This document shows, in pieces, positions 9,011 through 15,681 of a DNA stretch of 64,000 bases (position 1 is the stretch's first letter; each line of letters begins with the position of its first letter). The translations under genes and the position numbers were made by a program. The DNA is from Sinomicrobium soli. Its GTDB lineage: Bacteria; Bacteroidota; Bacteroidia; Flavobacteriales; Flavobacteriaceae. The stretch covers positions 25,956 to 89,955 of the forward strand of contig NZ_QLNV01000016.1 in NCBI RefSeq assembly GCF_003285545.1. Reading direction: 5' to 3'. Under the pieces are notes generated by a model that worked only from the letters and a program-made list of their open reading frames with translations, had not been told where the DNA came from and searched no databases.

Positions 9011-10153
9011 ATGAAACGCGTATATCTGTCTATCGGAAGTAATCAGGGAAACAGGCTACAGCACCTGCAGGCCGCAGCAGACCGCCTGGAGGCCCATCCC
9101 GGGATCAGGGTAAAAAGCTGCTCGGCAATATACCAGACCCCTGCCTGGGGATTTTCAGGCGACGATTTCCTCAACGCCTGTCTCGCCATAGACACCCGCC
9201 TGGATGCACCCGGGTTGCTGGAATACATCCTCGACACCGAAAAGCAGCTGGGGCGCATAAGATCGGAGGAAAAGGGATACCGGCCCAGGACCATTGACAT
9301 CGATATTCTTTTTTACGAAGACGAGATCATCCGGGAAACAAACCTTATCATCCCCCACCCCCAGATGGAAAAACGCAGGTTTGTCCTTGCCCCCCTGGCC
9401 GATATCGCACCCGGGAAAATCCATCCCGGACTCCAGGTACCCGTTTCCAGGCTTCTGGAAGAGTGCCCGGATGACAGTGAGGTTACCAGGACGGACCTGA
9501 GTATCCGGCTGAGGAAAGACCTTCTTTTTTCGGCCATGAACTACCTGGCCATAGAAGGCAATATAGGTTCCGGAAAGACTACCCTGGCCACCATGATATC
9601 GGAAGAATACAACGGAAAGCTTATCCTGGAACGCTTTGCTGACAACCCTTTCCTTCCCCGGTTTTACAAGGAGCCGCAACGCTATGCCTTTCCCCTGGAA
9701 ATGTCGTTCCTGGCCGACCGCTACCAGCAGTTTACCGACGACACCTCCCGCCCCGACCTCTTCAAAAGCTTTATGGTAAGCGATTACGATATTCACAAGT
9801 CGCTGATCTTTGCCAGGGTGACCCTCCCCGAGGATGAGTTTTACCTCTACCGCAAACTGTTCGACCTGATGTACAGGGAAGTGCTTAAGCCCGATGTATA
9901 TGTATACCTGTACCAGAATACGGAAAGACTGCTGCAACAGATCAGGAAGAGGGGACGCACCTATGAACAGGACATGCCTTATGACTACCTGGAAAAAATA
10001 AACAGGGGGTATATGGACCATATCAGGAACAATCCGGAACAAAATGTTCTCGTTCTCGATGTTTCCGACATGGATTTTGTGCAAAATAAAAATGACTTCA
10101 GGGAAATAATCGACAAAATACACCGGTTTCACGATGAAATGCAGCATTTATAA
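9011..10153 (+). CDS. folK: Fusion: HPPK (FolK) plus deoxynucleoside kinase
   Basis: A 380-residue two-domain protein. Residues 1 to about 160 are 6-hydroxymethyl-7,8-dihydropterin pyrophosphokinase, with YLSIGSNQGNR at the start and the PRTIDIDILF signature at 92-101; this is a step in folate synthesis. Residues 176-380 are a deoxynucleoside kinase with the P-loop GNIGSGKT (183-190), the LERFADNPFL and SDYDIHKSL segments, and the basic lid segment QIRKRGRTYEQD. It would phosphorylate salvaged deoxynucleosides. The ATG at 9011 was chosen over 8984 because the HPPK fold starts MKRVYLSIGS. The same fusion is known from other Flavobacteriia. An internal ATG at the domain junction (9536, MNYLAIEG) could allow a separate kinase, but that is only a possibility. 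Confidence 0.93.
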   Translation: MKRVYLSIGSNQGNRLQHLQAAADRLEAHPGIRVKSCSAIYQTPAWGFSGDDFLNACLAIDTRLDAPGLLEYILDTEKQLGRIRSEEKGYRPRTIDIDILFYEDEIIRETNLIIPHPQMEKRRFVLAPLADIAPGKIHPGLQVPVSRLLEECPDDSEVTRTDLSIRLRKDLLFSAMNYLAIEGNIGSGKTTLATMISEEYNGKLILERFADNPFLPRFYKEPQRYAFPLEMSFLADRYQQFTDDTSRPDLFKSFMVSDYDIHKSLIFARVTLPEDEFYLYRKLFDLMYREVLKPDVYVYLYQNTERLLQQIRKRGRTYEQDMPYDYLEKINRGYMDHIRNNPEQNVLVLDVSDMDFVQNKNDFREIIDKIHRFHDEMQHL

Positions 10154-10542
10154 CTTTTTTAAGCTTTTTTGCATTTTTTTAAAAAGCTTGTTATACATTA
10201 GTACCGCTTTATAGAGCAAAACTAACTAACTTTTTCATAATCCAACCTTCGGGATTCAATACTTTTGGATCCCTTTTTTTATGGTTGCAGGTTACAGAAA
10301 ATATAAGTCCGAATTCAGAACTTATAACAGGGTGAGGGTTATTTCACAAAGGTGCAGAGAGGACCTCAGAGAAGCACAGAAAGGATTCGAAGCTTTATAT
10401 TCCCGTTTTCCCGATGTAATATCCGGGAGCAGATATGTTTCCAGACAATGTAAGAAAAAAAATAAATAATTGTAGGTTTTGATATTAATTAGTAAGTTTA
10501 TTCTTTCCATGCAAAAAGAATAAGCAACTATACAAGTCTATC
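10154..10542. other. Intergenic region without a convincing gene
   Basis: The 389 nt between folK and the Rpn nuclease hold a hairpin at 10161-10189. Small open frames on both strands (about 62 codons each, overlapping 10281-10510) have no recognisable features and look like chance. The purine-rich stretch around 10345-10380 (CAAAGGTGCAGAGAGG and a similar AGAGAAGCACAGAAAGG) is internally repetitive. Confidence 0.5.
10161..10189 (+). terminator. Hairpin after folK
   Basis: AAGCTTTTT (10161-10169) pairs with AAAAAGCTT (10181-10189) just after the folK stop. The stem is AT-rich and embedded in T and A runs, so it could end transcription, but no clean T tract follows. Confidence 0.45.
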
Positions 10543-11496
10543 ATGGCCGATATCACCGCAATTCACGACAAATTCGTCAAAAAACTGCTCGCCGATACAC
10601 AAGTTGCTGCCGATTACTTTAAAACAGCCCTGCCTCCCCATATTGCCGGTAAACTCGATTTCTCCACCCTTTACCGCCGTCCCGGTAACTATGTCTCCAA
10701 AGCGCTCGAACAGACCTTTTCCGATATCGTCTATACCTGTGAACTCAAAGACCGCAAGGAAAAGGTGGAAATATCCCTGTTACTGGAGCACAAAAGCGCT
10801 CCCGACACATATACCCCGGTACAGATAGGAGGGTATCTCTTCTCTGCCTACCGGCAGCAACTCCTTCAACGGAAACTCCTTACACCGGTAATCCCCGTCT
10901 TGCTCTATCACGGTAAAAAACGCTGGAAATACCGCACATTGGACCATTTGTTCGATCATTTAGACCCCGACCTGCTTGTGTTTCTTCCCAAATATGAGTA
11001 TATTTACCACAGTTTAAGAGACTTGTCTGATAAAGAGATCCGGGCGATAGAGAACGGTTTCCTAATCGCTGCATTGTTACTGCTTAAACACGCATTCGAC
11101 AAACCCGGGTTGAAATCCAGGCTTGCAGAAATTTTTTCCATAGGGTTGGCACAGGGGAGTAATGCACAACAGGTCAGCCTGGTGATCTACGGGTTTGAGC
11201 TGGTAGATCTGCCCGAAGAACAGGTTAAGGATATTTTAGAGACATTGCCATCGGATATAAAAGATAAAGTCATGAGTACATACGATCTATTGGTAGAAAA
11301 AGGAAGGAAGGAAGAACGTGCCAGGGCGCAAAAGCTGATTGAACAAGAACGTCATAAAGCGCAGCAAAAAAGCTACGATATTGTCAGCAATCTTTTGGCC
11401 TCCGGAAAATTCACCATTCTTGAGATTGCAGGTTTTGCTGCCGTTACCGAAGATTTTGTCAGGAAAGTGAGTGCCGATCTGACGGAGAAAAAGTAA
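10543..11496 (+). CDS. Rpn family nuclease / transposase-like protein (PD-(D/E)XK, YhgA-like)
   Basis: A 317-residue protein that opens ITAIHDKFVKKLLADTQVAADYFK and continues LPPHIAGKLDFSTL, the standard start of Rpn/YhgA-like proteins. The nuclease core is seen around residues 60-100, where SDIVYTCELK supplies the aspartate and VEISLLLEHKSAPD supplies the E-x-K pair, followed by QIGGYLFSAYRQQL and VIPVLLYHGKKRW. The C-terminal third is a helical, charged region (KGRKEERARAQKLIEQERHK). Rpn proteins promote recombination and DNA cutting, and their natural role is debated, including proposals of phage defence. It stands alone with no transposon ends seen around it. Confidence 0.85.
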   Translation: MADITAIHDKFVKKLLADTQVAADYFKTALPPHIAGKLDFSTLYRRPGNYVSKALEQTFSDIVYTCELKDRKEKVEISLLLEHKSAPDTYTPVQIGGYLFSAYRQQLLQRKLLTPVIPVLLYHGKKRWKYRTLDHLFDHLDPDLLVFLPKYEYIYHSLRDLSDKEIRAIENGFLIAALLLLKHAFDKPGLKSRLAEIFSIGLAQGSNAQQVSLVIYGFELVDLPEEQVKDILETLPSDIKDKVMSTYDLLVEKGRKEERARAQKLIEQERHKAQQKSYDIVSNLLASGKFTILEIAGFAAVTEDFVRKVSADLTEKK

Positions 11497-11593
11497 TGAT
11501 CCTTTTCAAAGAAAACAATACTTAACGTCAAATGCATTGTAATACATAAATTGCCCGTTGTATAACTCCCGAACCGGAAAGCGGTCGTCCCGG

Positions 11594-11968
11594 TTACTGT
11601 ACCAGTTTGCCAAATAAAGCCTGCAGGGTTTCTTCCGGATCCTCACAGAGCCCGGGGTGGGGCCTTGAGGTCTGGATCACCGAGCTTCTGACTGCCGTAA
11701 GCCAGCGAAAGCGGGAGGCGAGGTCCAGCCTGGCTATGGGGCCGCCATCGGCATTCCCGTTACACATCTTTTCAAAAGACCTGAGGTTCTCTTCGAGCTG
11801 GTGCAGGGATATTTCCCCTCCGAAAGCCGTGAACTTATCCGGAGCTATATAAAACAGGGCTTTCAGGAAAGATTTTTCCTTGCAGAAGAGTACGACGCCC
11901 ACATTAAAGAACTCTTCGCGCTCTACCCTGGGCACCATGCGTATTACAGCGTATTCATATAACAGCAT
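11594..11968 (-). CDS. DUF3037 domain protein
   Basis: 124 residues. The N-terminus LLYEYAVIRMVPRVEREEFFNVGVVLFC is the DUF3037 signature. The function is unknown. The start overlaps the end of the upstream HipA-like kinase gene by 14 nt (11955-11968), so the two are translated from one message. DUF3037 genes are repeatedly found directly after HipA-like kinase genes, which suggests a joint function. No catalytic residues can be assigned. Confidence 0.85.
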   Translation of the reverse strand: MLLYEYAVIRMVPRVEREEFFNVGVVLFCKEKSFLKALFYIAPDKFTAFGGEISLHQLEENLRSFEKMCNGNADGGPIARLDLASRFRWLTAVRSSVIQTSRPHPGLCEDPEETLQALFGKLVQ

Positions 11969-12746
11969 CTCTCGCGTGTTTTGCCTCGTTCAAAAAAATT
12001 CCGGAATGATCTCTCCGGCGCTGTAAAAAGCGGAAATACACTTCCCGAAGCTGTTCCGGGCTGTCTTCGGTCTGTTCCCATTGCAACCACACATCGGGGA
12101 TCAGGGCTACCATTTCCCGCAGCACTCCGTCGGTAAGTACCTCCCGGCACTCACGGTCTGCCCGCTCCAGTTCCGAGGCCTGGCCGAGCAACACATGGTC
12201 CTTGATATAGGGAAATGGCGACAACGCCTGCTTTTCCCAGTTGCCCCAGGAATGATGAAAATAAAAAGCTGCACCGTGGTCTATAAGCCACAACTCCTTA
12301 TGCCACCACAACATATTGGTGTTCCTGAAGGTACGGTCTATATTCGTGATAAACGCATCCAGCCAGACAATTCTTGAGGCCAGTACCGGAGATACCTCCA
12401 CAGCCACCGGATCGAAGTTAATGGCCCCCGACAAAAAATGCAGTCCGAGATTGAGCCCCTGGCTTCCTTTCAGGAGGTCCTGGATCTCTTCGTCCCCTTC
12501 CGTCCTGCCGAAAGCCTCATCGAGTTCCACATACACGATCTCGGGAACTTTCAGTCCCAGTCTCCTCGCGACCTCACCCCCGAGCAATTCCGCGATAAGG
12601 GCCTTTACGCCATGTCCCGCACCCCGGAATTTCACCACATAGGTAAATCCGTCATCTGCATCCGCCATCGCAGGCAGCGACCCGCCTTCACGCAGGGGGG
12701 CAATATATCTTGTTACTGTAACCTTTCTTAAACCGGAAGAAACCAT
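11955..12746 (-). CDS. HipA-like kinase (partner of DUF3037)
   Basis: 263 residues. The HipA-type fold is suggested by YVVKFRGAGHGVKALIAELLGGEVARRLGL (lysine-bearing nucleotide site and the following helix), then WLDAFITNIDRTFRNTN, whose D-x(4)-N-x-D-R pattern resembles the HipA catalytic loop, and LWLIDHGAAFYFHH, whose LIDHG resembles the metal-binding DFG-like segment. No HipB-type helix-turn-helix antitoxin lies next to it, and it is shorter than HipA toxins (about 440 residues) because it lacks their N-terminal subdomain. The target is unknown. It overlaps the DUF3037 gene by 14 nt. Confidence 0.83.
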   Translation of the reverse strand: MVSSGLRKVTVTRYIAPLREGGSLPAMADADDGFTYVVKFRGAGHGVKALIAELLGGEVARRLGLKVPEIVYVELDEAFGRTEGDEEIQDLLKGSQGLNLGLHFLSGAINFDPVAVEVSPVLASRIVWLDAFITNIDRTFRNTNMLWWHKELWLIDHGAAFYFHHSWGNWEKQALSPFPYIKDHVLLGQASELERADRECREVLTDGVLREMVALIPDVWLQWEQTEDSPEQLREVYFRFLQRRRDHSGIFLNEAKHARDAVI

Positions 12747-12906
12747 TCCTCAATCTTTATTCGTACAAAAATAGCTTTTTCCGGGTACTTACAGGTATTT
12801 CAAAAAAAATCAGGGGCGCCTGCCATACAAAGAAGAAAAGCCTTTTCATTTTATACCGGTCTACTGCGCGAAGCCAATGTGGATTATTTCCTTATTTTTG
12901 TATGAT

Positions 12907-13731
12907 ATGGAACAGTTTCTCGATCTTGAAACCCGTATTTATACCGAAAAGCTTATCAATTTCGGAATTTCCCTGCTGGAAGCTGTAGCCATCCTGGTTA
13001 TCGGTTTCTGGCTTTCAAGGCTTATCAGCAGGTCTCTCTTTCTACTGATGCAAAAAAGGGATGTGGAACACTCTACCCGGAATTTTCTGCGTTCTTTTAT
13101 CCGCATCATCCTCAACACCCTTGTGATCATTGTTGCTATAGGTAATGTAGGGGTCAAGGTCACTTCCATACTCGCTGTTATAGGCGGAGGAGCCGTAGGG
13201 CTCGGCCTGGGATTACAGGGTAGTTTCTCCAATTTTGCCGGAGGGATCATGATCATCCTCACCAAACCTTTTAAGACCGGCGACCTGATACAAACGGAAG
13301 AACACATCGGTTATGTGGAAAACATCCGTCTCCTGAATACCGTGATCCGCTCGCCCCGCAACGAACTTATCATATTACCCAATGCCCCGCTGTTCAACAC
13401 CGCACTATCTAACTATTCAGCAAAAGACGCCTACCGTATCGACATTGTGGTGGGCGTAGCATACCGGTCAGACATTCACCGGCTAAGCCCATTGCTCAAG
13501 GAGGCCATCGGGCGAAACGAAATATTTATGAGCGACAGGAGGCTCACTGTAGAGATTGAACAGTTTACCCACGACCGTATAAACCTGACGGTAAGGGCGT
13601 ACACCTTACCAACCAACTATTTTGACGCTCCCCTTATCCTGCACGGAATATGTAAAGATATCATCGAAAAAAACGGTTTTATCATGCCCGTAGCCCCTCA
13701 GGATATCAGGATTGTGAAGGGGGAATGTTGA
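12907..13731 (+). CDS. Small-conductance mechanosensitive channel (MscS family)
   Basis: A 274-residue protein from the ATG at 12907. Three hydrophobic segments lie in the first 130 residues. The pore-lining helix is visible as VIGGGAVGLGLGLQGSFSNFAGGIMIILTKPFKTGDLI, the classic MscS glycine/alanine pattern followed by the beta domain. MscS channels open on membrane tension to release solutes during osmotic downshock. A TATTTTTG box (12893-12900) sits only 6 nt before the chosen ATG, which would imply a nearly leaderless message or a chance match. Alternative in-frame upstream ATG at 12877 adds an unlikely MWIISLFLYD. Confidence 0.93.
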   Translation: MEQFLDLETRIYTEKLINFGISLLEAVAILVIGFWLSRLISRSLFLLMQKRDVEHSTRNFLRSFIRIILNTLVIIVAIGNVGVKVTSILAVIGGGAVGLGLGLQGSFSNFAGGIMIILTKPFKTGDLIQTEEHIGYVENIRLLNTVIRSPRNELIILPNAPLFNTALSNYSAKDAYRIDIVVGVAYRSDIHRLSPLLKEAIGRNEIFMSDRRLTVEIEQFTHDRINLTVRAYTLPTNYFDAPLILHGICKDIIEKNGFIMPVAPQDIRIVKGEC

Positions 13732-13776
13732 TCCGTATTTTTTTCTATCTTTAGTACAAACCCAAAAAACATCCTC

Positions 13777-14517
13777 ATGAAACCACTATTTGCTCTTTTT
13801 GCCTTATTTTTTATTGTTTCACCCGCTTTTGCACGTGACCTGGAAGGTGCCTGGATACTTACGCATAAAAACGGTGAAGCGGTATCCGGAACAGAATACA
13901 TAAAAATATACCAGGACGGCTATTTTGCTTTCGGGGGGAAACAGGTTGAAGGAAACGAATTTACCGATGCCGGAGGCGGGATTTATACGCTTGAAGGAGA
14001 CCGGTATAGCGAAACCCCGGACTTCTACACTTCGGATACCGGGCGTATCGGCAAAAAACACTCCTCCGCCATTTCTTTTTCCGGGGATTCCTTTACGGTT
14101 ACTGCCGGAAACGGGAACACGGAAACCTGGAAAAGATTGTCTGCCACCAAAGACGATCTCACCCGGAACTGGGTGATCACTGGGCGGGCTGATGCGGCAG
14201 GAAAAGTAAGCGAAATGACCCCGGGCGACCGCCGTACCGTCAAGATACTGAGCGGGGGGCGTTTTCAGTGGATAGCCTTTAACTCGGCCACGAGGGAGTT
14301 TATGGGGACCGGCGGCGGGACCTATACGGCAGAGAATGGAAAATATACCGAAAATATCACCTTTTTCTCACGGGATAACAGCAGGGTAGGGGCTTCGCTC
14401 GGGTTTGAATACGAGGTAAAAGACGGGAAATGGCACCACAGCGGACTGAGTTCGAAGGGAGATCCCATTTACGAGATATGGTCGCCTTACAGCGAGGCGT
14501 ATCTCGCAAAACAGTAA
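13777..14517 (+). CDS. Secreted protein with two internal lipocalin-like repeats
   Basis: 246 residues with a signal peptide (MKPLFALFALFFIVSPAFA). The mature part contains two related halves. Half one (about 20-125) has LEGAWILTHKNG...GGGIYTLEGDRYSETPDFYTSDTGRIG...TWKRL. Half two (about 128-240) has LTRNWVITGRAD...GGGTYTAENGKYTENITFFSRDNSRVG...YEIW. The shared pattern W-x-(I/L)...GGG-x-YT...G-x-YxE...F resembles small beta-barrel (lipocalin-like) domains annotated as membrane or secreted proteins in this phylum. No ligand can be inferred. It follows the mscS gene by 45 nt. Confidence 0.7.
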   Translation: MKPLFALFALFFIVSPAFARDLEGAWILTHKNGEAVSGTEYIKIYQDGYFAFGGKQVEGNEFTDAGGGIYTLEGDRYSETPDFYTSDTGRIGKKHSSAISFSGDSFTVTAGNGNTETWKRLSATKDDLTRNWVITGRADAAGKVSEMTPGDRRTVKILSGGRFQWIAFNSATREFMGTGGGTYTAENGKYTENITFFSRDNSRVGASLGFEYEVKDGKWHHSGLSSKGDPIYEIWSPYSEAYLAKQ

Positions 14518-14540
14518 GAAAAACGATAGAAATTTAAAGT

Positions 14541-15080
14541 TTATTTTTTCAAGCGGCCGAGTTTGCTGAACACATCCCAGACCACTACCCCTGCACTTAC
14601 TGAAATATTCAGCGAGTGCTTGGTACCGTATTGCGGGATCTCCAGCGCCCCGTCGCAGGCCGACACCACCTCCTGGGCTACCCCCCTGACCTCATTGCCA
14701 AAAACAAGCGCATACCTGCCGCCCGGTTCGGGAATAAAATCGTGGAGCATCACGGCACCTTCCACCTGCTCCACGGCAATTACGGTAACCGATTCCTCCT
14801 GCAACTGCCGCACCAGTGAAACCGTATCCTTTACATACTCCCAGGCTACACTTTCGGTAGCTCCCAGGGCAGTTTTATGAATATCCTTATGTGGAGGAAC
14901 GGCCGTAATACCGCAGAGATATATCTTCTCCACCCGGAAGGCATCGGCCGTACGGAATACCGAACCCGTGTTGTTCAGGCTGCGTATATTATCCAGTACA
15001 ATGATCAACGGGGTTTTTTCCACATTTTTAAAGGCATTGACCTCAAGTCGTCCCAATTCGCTGTTCCTGAGTTTTCGCAT
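14541..15080 (-). CDS. TrmH/SpoU family RNA 2'-O-methyltransferase
   Basis: 179 residues from the ATG at 15080 (MRKLRNSELGRL). The three SPOUT motifs are present: NIRSLNNTGSVFRTADAF, then YALVFGNEVRGV, then LEIPQYGTKHSLNISVSAGVV. These make the knotted SAM-binding site and carry the motif-1 arginine and motif-3 serine. The enzyme would methylate the ribose of a tRNA or rRNA nucleotide; the position cannot be told. A longer frame starts at 15137, but a promoter box at 15111-15118 falls inside that extension, so I prefer 15080. Confidence 0.88.
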   Translation of the reverse strand: MRKLRNSELGRLEVNAFKNVEKTPLIIVLDNIRSLNNTGSVFRTADAFRVEKIYLCGITAVPPHKDIHKTALGATESVAWEYVKDTVSLVRQLQEESVTVIAVEQVEGAVMLHDFIPEPGGRYALVFGNEVRGVAQEVVSACDGALEIPQYGTKHSLNISVSAGVVVWDVFSKLGRLKK

Positions 15081-15110
15081 GGTTTTCTGTGTTTTCCGGA
15101 ATCCGGGTGA

Positions 15111-15118
15111 CAAAGTTA
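15111..15118 (-). promoter_or_regulatory. Candidate -7 box TAACTTTG for the methyltransferase
   Basis: The minus-strand TAACTTTG matches TAnnTTTG and would put the transcript start about 25 nt upstream of the ATG at 15080. A TTG lies 13 nt further upstream, which is shorter than usual. It supports the shorter start. Confidence 0.45.
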
Positions 15119-15137
15119 AACTTTTGCCTTTCAACAC

Positions 15138-15341
15138 GAAAACCGGGAGAAACTTGTTTTGGTCCTGACAAAAATTTCAAACAGCTAAAATTATTCATAA
15201 ATTCGCCTTTGTTAAGGAGACTCCGGGGACGGGGCGACGAGGGGAAAAGGGTGACGGGTATTTAATACGCTATACGGTAACACTCATAAACTATCGTTAG
15301 CTTGCAAACAATGAAGTGGCCGGGAGTCGGAAGTCGGGAGT
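15138..15341. other. Intergenic spacer before the repeats
   Basis: About 200 nt without a gene. It ends in a short degenerate tandem repeat at about 15321-15341 (GGGAGTCGGAAGTCGGGAG), directly next to the first repeat element. Confidence 0.5.
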
Positions 15342-15482
15342 TGTCATTCCGACAGCCTGTCCCGAACATCGGGAAAGGAGAACCCCGAAGGGCTCAACAC
15401 AGTTAAATCTGCGGTCTTTCGGTGGAGGTGTTAAAGTTCCTTTGTGCCTGGGCAGAGATTCTTCCCTTCGGTCTGAATGACA
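15342..15482. repeat. Intergenic repeat element, copy A, with inverted ends
   Basis: This 141-bp unit starts TGTCATTCCGA and ends TCTGAATGACA, so its 8-bp ends TGTCATTC/GAATGACA are inverted repeats. Internal blocks are shared with copy B: AGCCTGTCCCG, GGTCTTTCGG, TGTTAAAGTTCCTTTG, GATTCTTC and TTCGGTCTGAATGACA. Read as protein on the minus strand, the ends give the CHSERSE string often seen in spurious annotations in this phylum, which fits a dispersed non-coding repeat. Confidence 0.75.
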
Positions 15483-15489
15483 GGGGCCT

Positions 15490-15633
15490 TGTCATTCCGA
15501 AGATAGAGCCTGTCCCGGCCTTTTCGGTCGGGGAGGAATCTCCGGTCCTTCGGGAATGCTGTTGAAGTTCCTTTGGGCCGGGGTCGGGATTCCCTGCCTG
15601 CCGGCAGGCAGGTTCACTTCGTTCTGAATGACA
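15490..15633. repeat. Intergenic repeat element, copy B, with inverted ends
   Basis: A 144-bp direct repeat of copy A, 7 nt downstream of it, with the same ends TGTCATTC/GAATGACA and shared internal blocks (AGCCTGTCCCG, GGTCCTTCGG, TGTTGAAGTTCCTTTG, GGATTC). Near its right end it carries a GC-rich palindrome (15593-15612) that copy A lacks. Confidence 0.75.
15593..15612. repeat. Perfect 20-bp GC palindrome nested in repeat copy B
   Basis: CCTGCCTGCC followed immediately by its reverse complement. Copy A has no counterpart, so it looks like a separate small repeat inserted into copy B. Confidence 0.75.
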
Positions 15634-15681
15634 GACTAACAACTAACAAACTAAGAACTAAAAACTAAACCACAAACAACT

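Noticed and set aside
10281..10510. Two overlapping small open frames, one on each strand
   Set aside because: No conserved features; they lie in a purine-rich, internally repetitive intergenic stretch and look like chance.
10543..11496. The Rpn-type gene as part of an insertion sequence
   Set aside because: No terminal inverted repeats or target duplications are seen on either side; reported as a lone gene.
12893..12900. TATTTTTG box in front of the mscS-type gene
   Set aside because: Only 6 nt before the chosen ATG and without a -33 partner; not listed as a promoter.
15403..15642. An open frame reading CHSERSEP...ACRQAG on the minus strand
   Set aside because: It is the translated image of the two non-coding repeat copies, a known source of false gene calls.
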